Notes: generated from the sequence alone by a model not told the origin. Positions 54,050 to 62,958 are shown, numbered from the stretch's first letter. The stretch is 64,000 bases of DNA from Nocardiopsis algeriensis (GCF_014203695.1 NZ_JACHJO010000003.1:191272-255271); one strand, 5' to 3'. Numbers and translations: made by a program.

Positions 54050-54148
54050 GAGAAGAAAAGCCACTGAGATCACCTCAATAGCACCGCGAGAAAATACTTC
54101 AGGAATCATGGCAAAACAGGTTTGCAGGCAGAGTGTTTTTGGCAAAAA

Positions 54149-54643
54149 TTACCAGAAATCGATCACCTGCCATTGAATGCAAGATGGCCTTTCTCCTCCA
54201 GAGAACACAAATTCTTTGACGGCTTGGCGAACGAGATCGATTGATATTTCTGAATTATCTGGGAACTCTGTTGGCTCCCCCTGGGCGTAGTAGACGACAT
54301 TGGATCTACCTTCAGCGGATCCCCGAGGTGCAAAATTTCCATCAGCATCCATGAAAGAAACAATGCCCACCCGGGAATCCACGTTAACACCCACAAGCAG
54401 TTCGTGATCAGGATACCCGGAAGAAGGTATCAGATCTCGGTCCAAGGAGTGGACTTGAGCCAAGTTTTCAATCACGCGAAAATTTTCATATGAAGTTATT
54501 GGGTTCTCGAGCATCGAATCAATTAGTGCATCGACGTCCTTGGGGGAATAAATGAGATCCGGCCTGTCTCCATTTTTCCGCCGATGCCGAACTTCAGCGC
54601 GAGGCTTCACAATCAACGTCCTCCATAGGTCTGATTTCTCCAT
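54149..54643 (-). CDS. Imm1-like immunity protein
   Basis: 164 aa from ATG 54643 (longer in-frame starts add low-quality sequence). The sequence LLVGVNVDSRVGIVSFMD, then VVYYAQGEPTEFP, SIDLVRQAVKEF and the end CIQWQVIDFW match the Imm1 family of polymorphic-toxin immunity proteins, which neutralise deaminase- and nuclease-type toxins. No complete cognate toxin is next to it. A 75-residue open frame at 54613-54840 on the same strand overlaps its start and might be a toxin tail remnant. Codon use is AT-richer than the chromosome around it. Confidence 0.78.
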   Translation of the reverse strand: MEKSDLWRTLIVKPRAEVRHRRKNGDRPDLIYSPKDVDALIDSMLENPITSYENFRVIENLAQVHSLDRDLIPSSGYPDHELLVGVNVDSRVGIVSFMDADGNFAPRGSAEGRSNVVYYAQGEPTEFPDNSEISIDLVRQAVKEFVFSGGERPSCIQWQVIDFW

Positions 54644-54932
54644 GCCCCATTGCCGTCTTGCCAACGCAGAGTGCTGGGGATCGCGCGTTCGCCGGGACTT
54701 CGGAGCTTGGTGTGTTCGGAGTTGGCGTCCTTCTTCCACTGCGGCTTGCCCGGGCCCTTCAACGGGCAGAACACCACGTCCGAGGCCCTTGGCCCAGGCC
54801 GAGCAGGCCCGCGGCTCTGATACGCTCGGCGATCTTCCACACCCGGGCGGCCCGGGTGTGGTGTACCAGCAATGAAAAAGTCTCCATCGATTGTTCGGGA
54901 TCATGGTGCTTGGAAGAGATGGAGTCGGGAAC

Positions 54933-55505
54933 ATGGTAGCGAAAGTAGATCTTCTCCTGGAGACCTTTAAAAACATCAATGGTGCGCGAGCTGGTGCAGG
55001 CGTCTTTTTCAACAAAGATGATTGGGTTGGTAGACTGCCGTCAGATTTCCTTGATCTAGCCTCCAAAATGGGATCTGGTCTTGTCGCTGATGGAAGATTC
55101 TTGATTTTAGATGTTGAGGGGATTTTTGATCATCGCGAATACCATCAAATGACCTTGGGGCGTATTTATGGGAGAAAATTAATTCATTTTAAAAATGGCC
55201 GTCGGGTTTATCGGCCGGGTGATCTCCAAGACGTTGATTCGGTGAGCTTTTCTAACCTCACGTACTGGGGTGGTGACGATAATGGTGCAATGCTGTTCTG
55301 GGATGCTGTCGGCTCTCCGGGGGAATGGTCGATTGTGGCTACGGACTTCGGGGCCAGGTGGATCCGCTATCGCATGCATTCTCTAGATTATCTTTATGGA
55401 CTCTTCTCCAGGAATATTGAATGTCCGATTTTTACTCAAGATTCGTGGCCGAAGTTTGATGGGGTAAAAATCGAACCGGCCAGTCGTTACGAGAAAAATC
55501 CTTGA
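54933..55505 (+). CDS. SUKH/SMI1-KNR4-like immunity protein
   Basis: 190 aa from ATG 54933 with GGAG eight bases upstream (ATG 54903 is possible). The fold signature LPSDFLDLASKMGSGLV near the N-terminus, then YWGGDDNGAMLFWDAVG and EWSIVATDFGARW, is typical of the SUKH superfamily, mostly immunity proteins to secreted toxins. The gene is the most AT-rich in the window. It is divergent from the Imm1-like gene and has no toxin beside it. Confidence 0.8.
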   Translation: MVAKVDLLLETFKNINGARAGAGVFFNKDDWVGRLPSDFLDLASKMGSGLVADGRFLILDVEGIFDHREYHQMTLGRIYGRKLIHFKNGRRVYRPGDLQDVDSVSFSNLTYWGGDDNGAMLFWDAVGSPGEWSIVATDFGARWIRYRMHSLDYLYGLFSRNIECPIFTQDSWPKFDGVKIEPASRYEKNP

Positions 55506-55528
55506 CCTGTGATATGCCTGGCGGCGGA

Positions 55529-56197
55529 TCATCTGCCGGGCTCGTCAGGGATTTCCCTGGCAAAGATCGAGCCCGTGTACAGGAAGACGCCGAGGTCCTT
55601 GGTGGTGCCGTTCAGCCGGATCTTCATGTCCTCTGACGCGGCACGGGTCATCCCCCTGCTTTCGTAGAAGCCATAGGTGCAGAGCGAGTCCGTGTACAGG
55701 TAGAAGTCTTTCCTGCCGAGGTCGCGCAGGTGCTGGACGTAGTCCTGGTACAGGGCCTTTCCGACGCCGGTTCCCCGGGTGGACGCGTCGACCGCGAAGA
55801 GCGTGAGCTCATCCGTAAGAGGCGCAGATGTGCTGCGGCGCAGCCTCCGGTAGACGCCGTCGAACGCGAAGTACTGCGTCAGCGAGGGCAGGTCGGAGAG
55901 GCCGGTGACGGCGATCTTCGCCATGTGGACCCAGGTCAGCAATCTGTTCCGAGCCGAGTGGGGGACCCGTGCGCAACCCGGGACCCGACCCATGATCACC
56001 CCGACCGCCCGACCGTCCTTGACGGCGACCCGTGTGTAGGTGCTGGCCAGAAGCCGTTCGCGGAGGTAGACCTCCAGGGCGCTGTTGAGCAGGTGTTCCT
56101 TTGTCATGTAGAGGTGGATGTGGAACGCTTCGTCGATCATCGACTTGACGTCTTCGGCGTCGCGCTCCTGGTACGGGCGGTGGACGATGTCGGTCAT
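55529..56197 (-). CDS. GNAT-family N-acetyltransferase
   Basis: 222 aa. The acetyl-CoA-binding motif A is VDASTRGTGVGKALYQDYVQ (~140-160), followed by FYLYTDSLCTYGFYESRGM (motif B). A ~50-residue insertion before motif A (LTWVHMAKIAVTGLSDLPS) is longer than in small GNATs. The substrate cannot be inferred. It may be coexpressed with the upstream TetR gene, 51 bp away. Confidence 0.85.
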   Translation of the reverse strand: MTDIVHRPYQERDAEDVKSMIDEAFHIHLYMTKEHLLNSALEVYLRERLLASTYTRVAVKDGRAVGVIMGRVPGCARVPHSARNRLLTWVHMAKIAVTGLSDLPSLTQYFAFDGVYRRLRRSTSAPLTDELTLFAVDASTRGTGVGKALYQDYVQHLRDLGRKDFYLYTDSLCTYGFYESRGMTRAASEDMKIRLNGTTKDLGVFLYTGSIFAREIPDEPGR

Positions 56198-56248
56198 GGC
56201 CGTCCTCGGCTCTCGGAGGGATGCGGTTCGATCTGCCGCCGGTAGAGG

Positions 56249-56884
56249 TCACACCGGGCGGGCAGCCTTTCTTCGGGTGAGGCCGGCGACGAGTTCCGCG
56301 AACTGCGTAAGGCTCGCCCGGGCGACCGCGCTGTCACGGTGGGCGAGCCACGACCACGCGACCCCGTTGAGGGTGGTGACCACGAGCTCGGCAAGCGTGT
56401 GCTCCTCACACAGGTATGTCAGGCCGGCCTCGTCACCCAGGCGTGTGATGTACCCGGTGGCCCTGTCGAGGGACGCTCTGTACTCCTGCCCGGGCAGTTC
56501 CTGGAGTTCGGGGTCGCGCAGCACGAAGCTCCCCAGGTCGAAGAGGACCAGCTGCGCCTCGGGGTCGGCCTCGACCTGGGACCAGTACGCGAGCAGCAGC
56601 TTCCGGATGTTCTCCTGCGGGTCCGCCTCCGGGGAGAGCTCCGGCCAGACGGCATCCAGGTCGATCTCGATGTCACTGGCGAGCAGGGCCGCGTAGAGCT
56701 CTCTCTTGGACCGGAAGCAGTAGTGGAAGGCCCCGTGGGGCATGCCCGCCTCCGCGCAGATGGCACGGGTGGTCGCCGCCGCGATCCCCTCGCGTTTCAT
56801 CACGCGCAGCGATGCCGCGAGAAGCTGTCGGCGGCGCTCGTCCGCACGGATCTGCTTGCGAGGTGCCTTCTTCCGGTCGCTCAT
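56249..56884 (-). CDS. TetR-family regulator
   Basis: 211 aa. The helix-turn-helix lies at ~15-60 (RREG-type helix then ATTRAICAEAGMPHGAFHYCF). The C-terminal domain resembles regulators that bind small hydrophobic ligands. A 7-bp inverted repeat lies 27 bp upstream of its start and may be its own operator. It probably controls itself and the GNAT gene downstream. Confidence 0.88.
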   Translation of the reverse strand: MSDRKKAPRKQIRADERRRQLLAASLRVMKREGIAAATTRAICAEAGMPHGAFHYCFRSKRELYAALLASDIEIDLDAVWPELSPEADPQENIRKLLLAYWSQVEADPEAQLVLFDLGSFVLRDPELQELPGQEYRASLDRATGYITRLGDEAGLTYLCEEHTLAELVVTTLNGVAWSWLAHRDSAVARASLTQFAELVAGLTRRKAARPV

Positions 56885-56910
56885 GCGTCCAGGTTAGCGA
56901 ATGGCCGAGT

Positions 56911-56932
56911 GCCTTGGTCAAGTGGCCAAGGC
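56911..56932. promoter_or_regulatory. candidate TetR operator
   Basis: GCCTTGG (56911-56917) and CCAAGGC (56926-56932) form a perfect inverted repeat around 8 bp, just upstream of the TetR gene start. Confidence 0.6.
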
Positions 56933-57013
56933 GCCTGGCCAATTTCTGTTCCACGTGGGCAGGCAAGGGTGAGTCCCCGTGTCGTAGGAGGGAGCGCTCC
57001 TTCCGGGAACGCG

Positions 57014-57063
57014 GAAGGGCCCCGCGGTCGGTGGAGGAATCTCCACCGATCGCAGGGCCCTTC
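57014..57063 (-). terminator. terminator of the DEAD-box helicase gene
   Basis: A long stem: GAAGGGCCC and TCGGTGGAG pair with CTCCACCGA and GGGCCCTTC around a GAAT loop (57014-57063), with one or two bulges. It lies 14 bp after the helicase stop. Confidence 0.85.
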
Positions 57064-57077
57064 GCCGTTCGTCCGGG

Positions 57078-58472
57078 TCAGCGGCGCGGGCGGCGCCGTC
57101 CGCGCGGTGCGTGGTTCCGGCTCCGCTCCGGGGGAGCGGAGGAGCGGATCACGACCGGCACGCCCGAGGGCTCGCGCGCACCGGTGACCTCGGCCAGCTC
57201 GGGAGCCTCGGTGCTGCCGCCCAGGACGCGGGGCTCGATCCGGGCCCGGTCCATCAGCCGGATCATGTCCCGGCGCTGGCCGGGCAGCACCAGCGTGACC
57301 ACGTTGCCGGACTCCCCGGCCCGGGCGGTGCGCCCGCCCCGGTGCAGGTAGTCCTTGTGGTCGGAGGGCGGGTCCAGGTTGACCACCAGGTCCAGTCCGT
57401 CCACGTGGATGCCGCGGGCCGCCACGTTGGTCGCGATCAGCGCCGTGACGTCGCCCCGCTTGAACTGGTCGAGGGTGCGCGTCCTCTGCGGCTGGCTCCG
57501 GCCGCCGTGCAGGGGCGCGGCCAGAATTCCGTTGGCCAGCAGGTGCTCGGCCATCCGGTCCACCGCGCGCTTGGTGTCGAGGAACATGATCACCCGTCCC
57601 TCGCGGGCCGCGATCCGGGTCGCCACGGACTTCTTCTCCGCGGTGGACACGTGCACGATGTGGTGCTCCATGGTGGAGACCGCGCCCTGGGACAGGTCGA
57701 CGGAGTGGACCACGGGGTCGTTCAGGAAACGGCGCACCAGGGTGTCGACGTTGCGGTCCAGGGTGGCGGAGAACAGCATGCGCTGCCCGTCGGAGGGGAC
57801 CTCCTGGAGGATCGCGGTGACCTGCGGCATGAAGCCCATGTCGGTCATCTGGTCGGCCTCGTCCAGGACGGCGCACTCCACCTGGTCCAGGATGCAGTCG
57901 CCGCGCTCCATCAGGTCGCGCAGCCGCCCGGGGGTGGCCACGACCAGGTGGACGCCCTGGCGCAGGTCACGGGCCTGGCGGTGGATCGGCATGCCGCCCA
58001 CGACGGTGGTCGTGCGCACCCCCACCGAGCGGGCGTAGGGAGCCAGGGAGTCGGCGACCTGCTGGGCCAGTTCCCGGGTGGGGGCCAACACCACGGCCAG
58101 GGGGCGCCGGGGCTCGGCGGTACGCCCGTTCAGGCGGGCGAGCAGGGCCAGCCCGAAGGCCAGGGTCTTGCCGGAACCGGTGCGGCTGCGGCCGAGCACG
58201 TCGCGGCCGGCCAGGGAGTTGGGCAGGGTCGCCGCCTGGATCTCGGACGGCGTCGTCAGGCCCTGGCGGGCCAGGACGCGCTTCAGCGGCGCGGGCATGT
58301 CCAGCGCCTCGAAGGACTCCGCCGGCGGGAGGCCGGGGGTGACGGTGACGGGGAGCGCGAACTCACCGGAGGGGCCGCCGGTGCGGGGGCGTCCGTTGGT
58401 GCGGGGGCGCTGGCGTCCGTAGGACCGCGCGGGGCGGCTGCGGGTCGCACTGGCGCGATAGGGGTGACTCAT
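57078..58472 (-). CDS. DEAD-box RNA helicase
   Basis: 464 aa. Helicase motifs in order are the Q-motif (LTTPSEIQAATLP), Walker A GRSRTGSGKTLA, PTRELAQQ, TPGRLRD, the DEAD box VLDEADQMTDMGF, SAT (LFSATLD), RGIHVDG and HRGGRTAR. A basic Arg/Pro-rich N-terminus (~1-40) and a short Arg-rich C-terminus flank the core. It probably remodels RNA structure or assists ribosome assembly in the cold, given the cold-shock gene just upstream on the same strand. Confidence 0.93.
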   Translation of the reverse strand: MSHPYRASATRSRPARSYGRQRPRTNGRPRTGGPSGEFALPVTVTPGLPPAESFEALDMPAPLKRVLARQGLTTPSEIQAATLPNSLAGRDVLGRSRTGSGKTLAFGLALLARLNGRTAEPRRPLAVVLAPTRELAQQVADSLAPYARSVGVRTTTVVGGMPIHRQARDLRQGVHLVVATPGRLRDLMERGDCILDQVECAVLDEADQMTDMGFMPQVTAILQEVPSDGQRMLFSATLDRNVDTLVRRFLNDPVVHSVDLSQGAVSTMEHHIVHVSTAEKKSVATRIAAREGRVIMFLDTKRAVDRMAEHLLANGILAAPLHGGRSQPQRTRTLDQFKRGDVTALIATNVAARGIHVDGLDLVVNLDPPSDHKDYLHRGGRTARAGESGNVVTLVLPGQRRDMIRLMDRARIEPRVLGGSTEAPELAEVTGAREPSGVPVVIRSSAPPERSRNHAPRGRRRPRR

Positions 58473-58639
58473 ATGAGGCCTTTCGCCGACGGCGTTCGCC
58501 GGGCGGGAGGCCTTGCGGCCTCGCAGGGGGAAACCGGGGTACGCCGGAGGAATGAAGATCTGTGCGCGCCCGCTCGGGAGAATCCCGGGGCACGAAGTGC
58601 CGGTGCCGATCGGAGAACGACGGCGGAGAAACCGGCGGA

Positions 58640-58689
58640 GAAAAAGAAAAGCGGTGGGGCCGACACCCTGAGGGCGGGCCCCAACCGCT
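58640..58689 (-). terminator. Rho-independent terminator of the cold-shock gene
   Basis: On the minus strand AGCGGTTGGGGCC pairs with GGCCCCACCGCT and is followed by a T-rich run (TTTTCTTTTT at 58649-58640). It lies between the cold-shock and helicase genes. Confidence 0.85.
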
Positions 58690-58707
58690 GGAGGAGCGTC
58701 AGCTCCC

Positions 58708-58911
58708 CTAGATCAGGGTGATGTTCTCGGCCTGGGGGCCCTTGGCGCCCTGGGTCGTGTCGAACTGCACAGCCTGGCCCTCGGACAGCTCACGGTAGCC
58801 CGTGGCCTGGATGTTCGAGTAGTGGGCGAAGACGTCGGGGCCGCCGCCGTCCTGCTCGATGAAGCCGAAGCCCTTTTCGCCGTTGAACCACTTGACGGTA
58901 CCGGTAGCCAT
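58708..58911 (-). CDS. CspA-type cold-shock protein
   Basis: 67 aa, the family's usual length. It has the RNA-binding motifs [14 protein letters not shown] (RNP1) and DVFAHYSNI (RNP2) and ends with the PQAENITLI strand. The start has GAGAGGAG five bases upstream. A leader of at least 100 nt (to ~59020) is A/T-richer than its surroundings, as in cold-regulated csp transcripts. It binds single-stranded RNA. Confidence 0.94.
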   Translation of the reverse strand: MATGTVKWFNGEKGFGFIEQDGGGPDVFAHYSNIQATGYRELSEGQAVQFDTTQGAKGPQAENITLI

Positions 58912-59454
58912 GTTGGCTCCTCTCGATCAAAAATGAAGAAAACCGCAAATGACGATTTTCCTGTCACCGCGGTGATCTCCCGACGAGATGGATCCATCGG
59001 GGCTCACGACTGCAACTTCTTAGAACCTAGCACACGAAAATCTTGATGTCCCGGTTATTAGGTGTGTCTCATGGCACCGGAAAACATGGTATGAAATCGA
59101 AAATTGCTGTATCCGCGGGCCCGCAGCCTCCGTACCTGCCCGGTTTCCGCTTCCGGCAGGGCTGCCGTGATCCTTCGAGCTGCTGCTCGGCAGTGCGTGT
59201 CGTGGCCGTAAGGGCATGGAGTCTGCCGGTTGCCGGGCCGGGTACCTCCGCCGATGGCCGCCGGCGAGACAGGCGGCGGGTGAACCGCCGGGAGCAGGCC
59301 GCCGAGGACCGGGCACCTCCGGTCGCACCGTCGCCTCCGGCCGGCCCGCCGGGGTGTGCCCCTTGTCGGGGAAACGGAAACGGGCCCCCGCAGGGGCCCG
59401 TCCGGTGTTCACCCGCGGCTCGGGTGCAACCCTCGCGAACCGCGGTACTGCTGG
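58912..59454. other. 543-bp gap: csp leader and tRNA terminator
   Basis: The first ~120 bp carry the csp leader. From 59041 to 59381 I see no gene. The strong tRNA-operon terminator at 59382-59403 lies near the right end. Confidence 0.6.
59382..59403 (-). terminator. terminator of the tRNA operon
   Basis: A perfect 9-bp stem ACGGGCCCC/GGGGCCCGT with a 4-nt loop, followed on the minus strand by TTCCGTTTCC. It lies downstream of tRNA-Val. Confidence 0.8.
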
Positions 59455-59528
59455 TGGGCGATACAGGATTCGAACCTGTGACCTCTACCGTGTCAAGGTA
59501 GCGCTCTAACCAACTGAGCTAACCGCCC
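59455..59528 (-). tRNA. tRNA-Val (GAC)
   Basis: 74 nt on the minus strand. The acceptor stem GGGCGGT pairs with ATCGCCC, the T-arm has GGTTCGAAT, and the anticodon loop TTGACAC gives GAC. The 3' CCA is not encoded. Confidence 0.95.
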
Positions 59529-59543
59529 GTGTGAAACAAGGGG

Positions 59544-59614
59544 AGGTGGAGACGGGATTCGAACCCGTGTTGACGGCTTTGCAGGCCGCTGCCTCGCCTC
59601 TCGGCCACTCCACC
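59544..59614 (-). tRNA. tRNA-Cys (GCA)
   Basis: 71 nt on the minus strand. The acceptor GGTGGAG pairs with CTCCACC, the T-arm has GGTTCGAAT, and the anticodon loop CTGCAAA gives GCA. It is 15 bp upstream of tRNA-Val. Confidence 0.95.
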
Positions 59615-59655
59615 GAGTTGCACGCAAGCGCCTGCGCGCCTCCGCGTCTCCTCCG

Positions 59656-59728
59656 AGCGGACGACGGGATTCGAACCCGCGACCCTCACCTTGGCAAGGT
59701 GATGCTCTACCAACTGAGCCACGTCCGC
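59656..59728 (-). tRNA. tRNA-Gly (GCC)
   Basis: 73 nt on the minus strand. The acceptor GCGGACG pairs with CGTCCGC, the T-arm has GGTTCGAAT, and the anticodon loop TTGCCAA gives GCC. First of the Gly-Cys-Val cluster, an order common in actinobacteria. Confidence 0.95.
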
Positions 59729-59947
59729 TTGCTGCCGGGTCCCGCCTCGTCTCCTTGGCGTTCCCCCTGCCGCTGGTAAGAACTTTAGCGGAAAGTCGGC
59801 AGACGGCAAATCGGAATCCGGCAGGCCTCCCGGTACTCCCCGCCGGCGCACTCCGGGCCGGGGCGCGCGGACCTCCGGCAGTAGCGCCGCACCCGGGGCC
59901 TCGGGTGGACAATAGGGAAGTACCGGCACGGACGACGGGGAGGCGTT

Positions 59948-61120
59948 ATGGCCAGGGGCACAGAGCACGGAACGCACCGAACCTGGCCGTCGGCCCGGCA
60001 GGCCGCGGGGCGTCTGGGCGCGCGGCTGGCCCCGGTCCCGCGTGAGCTTCCGCTGGAGCGGGCGCTGGGAGGTGTCCTGGCCGAGGACGTCCGTGCCCTG
60101 GTCGGGCTGCCTGCCTTCGACGCCGCCGCCATGGACGGCTACGCGGTGACGGGCCCCGGCCCCTGGGTCCTGGTGGGGTCCCAGCTGGCGGGCGCGCCCG
60201 AGTCGTGCGCGGTGCTGCACCCGGGGGAGGCCGTCGAGATCGCCACCGGTGCGCGGGTGCCCAAGGGGGCCGAGAGCGTTCTGCCCTACGAGCTGGCCGA
60301 GAGCGGCGGCGGCAGGGTCGCGGGGGAGATCGAGCCGGGCCGCCACGTGCGCTGGGCGGGGGAGGAGACCGCACCGGGAGAGACCGTCCTCTCGCGGGGG
60401 AGCGCGGTGGGACCCGCCGCGCTGGGCCTGGCGGCGTCCCTGGGCCACGAGACCCTGCCGGTACTGCTGCCGGGGGTGTCGGTGGTCGTCACCGGGGACG
60501 AGGTCACCACCGGGGGCATACCGGGGGAGGGGCGTGTGCGCGACGCCATCGGCCCCATGCTGCCCGGCCTGGTCGAGCGGGCCGGAGGGCGGGTGGAGCG
60601 GATCCGCCACCTGAGTGACGACCGCGGCGCCCTCGCCGAGGCGGTGGCGGACGGGGACGCCGACGTGGTCGCCGTGTGCGGGTCCTCCTCCAAGGGGCCC
60701 GCCGACCACCTGCGCTCGGTACTGGCCGAGCTGGACGCCGAGGTCGTGGTCGACGGTGTCGCCTGCCGCCCCGGCCACCCGCAGCTGCTGGCCCGCGTGG
60801 GCAACACGGCGGTGGTCGGGCTGCCCGGCAACCCCGGAGCCGCCCTGGTCGCGGTCCTCACCCTCCTGGTCCCCCTGCTCAGCGCGCTCACGGGCCGCCC
60901 CGACCCGACCCGCGAGACGGCCCGCCTCCCCCTGCGGGGAGCGGTGTCCCCGCACCCGGTGGACACCCGCCTGGTCGCGGTGCGCCTGGAGGAGGGCGCG
61001 GCCGTCCCCGTCGGACACGACCGCCCCGGCAGCCTGCGCGGGGCCGCCCTGGCCGACGCCTACGCCGTGCTTCCCCCCGCCTGGGACGGCGGGGACGTGG
61101 AGATCGTGCGCCTGCCCTGA
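59948..61120 (+). CDS. moeA: MoeA-like molybdopterin molybdenumtransferase, divergent motifs
   Basis: 390 aa. The PxFDxSAMDGYA motif reads LPAFDAAAMDGYAV, VTGDEV is intact, and GLPGNPGAAL is close to GLPGNPV. Two regions near the active site differ from canonical MoeA: GRVRDAIGPML where a DSN-type loop is usual, and CGSSSKGPADHL where SGGVSVGDYD is expected. By family, MoeA inserts molybdate into adenylated molybdopterin. This divergent copy may be a paralogue with altered activity. No other cofactor gene is next to it. Confidence 0.82.
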   Translation: MARGTEHGTHRTWPSARQAAGRLGARLAPVPRELPLERALGGVLAEDVRALVGLPAFDAAAMDGYAVTGPGPWVLVGSQLAGAPESCAVLHPGEAVEIATGARVPKGAESVLPYELAESGGGRVAGEIEPGRHVRWAGEETAPGETVLSRGSAVGPAALGLAASLGHETLPVLLPGVSVVVTGDEVTTGGIPGEGRVRDAIGPMLPGLVERAGGRVERIRHLSDDRGALAEAVADGDADVVAVCGSSSKGPADHLRSVLAELDAEVVVDGVACRPGHPQLLARVGNTAVVGLPGNPGAALVAVLTLLVPLLSALTGRPDPTRETARLPLRGAVSPHPVDTRLVAVRLEEGAAVPVGHDRPGSLRGAALADAYAVLPPAWDGGDVEIVRLP

Positions 61121-61135
61121 CCTCCCGCGCCTCCT

Positions 61136-61170
61136 CGTGTCTGCGGCCCGCGGACCGGGCCGCAGACACG
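61136..61170. terminator. bidirectional terminator between moeA and the exporter
   Basis: A perfect 15-bp inverted repeat CGTGTCTGCGGCCCG/CGGGCCGCAGACACG with a 5-nt loop in the 69-bp gap between convergent genes. Confidence 0.88.
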
Positions 61171-61189
61171 GGACCGCCGAGGCCGGGGC

Positions 61190-62767
61190 TCAGCTCTCCT
61201 CGGAGACCGCGGGGTTGCCGAGGCCGCGCAGCAGGTACCAGGCCTGGACGGACGCGTACAGGACGATGGCCGCCGCGATGAGGCCGGTCAGGTGCATGCT
61301 GTCGGTGAACGCCTCGCGTGCGGCCGACATCAGCGCCTCCCCGGCCGAGCCGCCCAGGTCGGAGGCGGCGTCGGCGGCACCCCCGAGCGTCTCGCGGGCG
61401 GCGGACACCGAGTCGGCGGGCACACCCTCGACCTCGGTGAGCTGCGAGCGGTAGGAGGCGGTCAGCACGCTGCCCAGCACCGCCACACCCAGGGCCGCGC
61501 CCAGTTCGTAGGCGGTCTCGGAGATCGCCGAGGCGGCCCCGGCGCGCTCGGGCGGGCACGCCGACATGATGGCGCCGTTGGTGAGCGTCTCGGCCAGGCC
61601 CGAGCCGATGGCGATCAGCGCGAACCCCGCCGCCACCAGGGAGACGCCGGTGACGGCACCCTCCACGGGGGCGAGGACCAGCACCGCGAACCCGGCGGCG
61701 CTCACCAGCAGGGCGGCGCCGATCACCGTGGCCAGGCTCAGCCGGCGCGAGAGCCGCACCGCCACGAGGCCGGCCACGATCGACAGCACCAGCCCCGGCA
61801 GCAGCGCGAGCCCGGCCCGCATGGGCGAGATGTCCAGCACCAGCTGGAGGTACTGCGTGAGGAAGTACAGCGAGGACACCAGGGAGAAGACCACCATCAG
61901 GTTGGTGGCCACCGCCACGCTGAACACCCGGTTGCGGAACAGGTCCACGTCGATGAGGGGTGAATCCAGCTTCTGCTGCCTGCGCACGAACAGCCATCCC
62001 AGCGCCAGTCCGGCGGCGAGCGAGGCCAGCGGCCAGAAGGAGATCCCCGCGGTGGCCAGCTTCTTGATCCCGTACACGGCGGGCAGCATCGCGGCCATCG
62101 ACAGCACCACGCTCAGCAGGTCCAGGCGCCCCGGCTCGGGGTTGCGGGACTCGCGCACCAGCAGCGGGACCAGGACGAGGATGAGCGCCATCACCGGCAG
62201 GTTGATGAGGAAGACCGAGCCCCAGAAGAAGTGCTCCAGCAGCCAGCCGCCCAGGATGGGGCCGAGGGCGGCGCCCCCGGAGAAGCCCGACCCCCACAGG
62301 GCGATGGCCAGCAGGCGCTGGCGCGGGTCGAGGAAGATGTTGCGCAGCAGGGAAAGTGTCGAGGGCATCAGCGAGGCGCCCGCGACGGCGAGCAGGGCGC
62401 GGGCGGCGATGAGCACCTCGGCGGTGGGGGAGAACGCGGCGATCAGGGAGGCCGTGCCGAAGGCGGCCGATCCGATCAGCAGCATCTTCCGGCGGCCGAT
62501 GCGGTCGCCGAGCGAGCCCATGGCCACCAGCAGGCCGGCCAGGACGAACCCGTAGACGTCGACGATCCACAGCAGCTGGCCCGAGGTGGGCCGCAGGTGC
62601 TCGCTCAGGGCGGGTACGGCGAACCCCAGCACGGTCGAGTCGACCGAGATCAGGATCACCGGCAGGACCAGGACGGCGAGTGCCGCCCATTCGCGAGGGC
62701 CTGCGAGGGCCGGCGCCGGGTCCGCGGAGGTGCGGTCGTGGCCGTTTCCGGCCGTGGCGGAAGTCAT
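61190..62767 (-). CDS. DHA2-family drug:H+ exporter (MFS)
   Basis: 525 aa with about 14 membrane helices. Motif D1-type WIVDVYGF, motif A GSLGDRIGRRK and motif C GAALGPILGGWL identify the EmrB/QacA branch. A short N-terminal hydrophilic tail precedes helix 1. It is regulated, most likely, by the divergent TetR repressor through the tandem repeats between them. Substrate unknown. Confidence 0.9.
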   Translation of the reverse strand: MTSATAGNGHDRTSADPAPALAGPREWAALAVLVLPVILISVDSTVLGFAVPALSEHLRPTSGQLLWIVDVYGFVLAGLLVAMGSLGDRIGRRKMLLIGSAAFGTASLIAAFSPTAEVLIAARALLAVAGASLMPSTLSLLRNIFLDPRQRLLAIALWGSGFSGGAALGPILGGWLLEHFFWGSVFLINLPVMALILVLVPLLVRESRNPEPGRLDLLSVVLSMAAMLPAVYGIKKLATAGISFWPLASLAAGLALGWLFVRRQQKLDSPLIDVDLFRNRVFSVAVATNLMVVFSLVSSLYFLTQYLQLVLDISPMRAGLALLPGLVLSIVAGLVAVRLSRRLSLATVIGAALLVSAAGFAVLVLAPVEGAVTGVSLVAAGFALIAIGSGLAETLTNGAIMSACPPERAGAASAISETAYELGAALGVAVLGSVLTASYRSQLTEVEGVPADSVSAARETLGGAADAASDLGGSAGEALMSAAREAFTDSMHLTGLIAAAIVLYASVQAWYLLRGLGNPAVSEES

Positions 62768-62913
62768 CTTTCCTCGTTACGTGCGTATGGCAGGTAGCGC
62801 TTCCCCCGGCGGGAGTCGCGGAAGACGGCCCGGCGGGAGGCGGAAGAGGCTCTGGGCCAGGCGGAATGGACGGGAAGTCTGGTCGACCGGGAGGGGACTC
62901 CCGGGACTCTTCA

Positions 62914-62951
62914 ACCGTCCAGCCGGTACAGTACCGTCCAGCCGGTACAGT
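62914..62951. promoter_or_regulatory. tandem 19-bp operator-like repeats
   Basis: ACCGTCCAGCCGGTACAGT occurs twice in direct, gapless succession (62914-62932 and 62933-62951), and the junction makes GGTACAGTACC, a palindrome. It lies between the exporter and the divergent TetR gene and ends 7 bp before its start, so it is the likely repressor site. Confidence 0.75.
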
Positions 62952-62958
62952 GTCAATC

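Larger units (their letters stand above)
53354..54148. other. 795-bp AT-richer gap with inverted hairpin elements
   Basis: No protein-coding gene is convincing here; the open frames lack ribosome sites and family matches. The gap contains the two hairpin elements listed separately, which lie between the DUF397 gene and the Imm1-like gene. Confidence 0.55.

Noticed and set aside
54613..54840. A separate toxin gene before the Imm1-like gene
   Set aside because: The frame has only 75 codons from a GTG without a clear ribosome site and I cannot assign it to a toxin family. I mention it only as a possible remnant.
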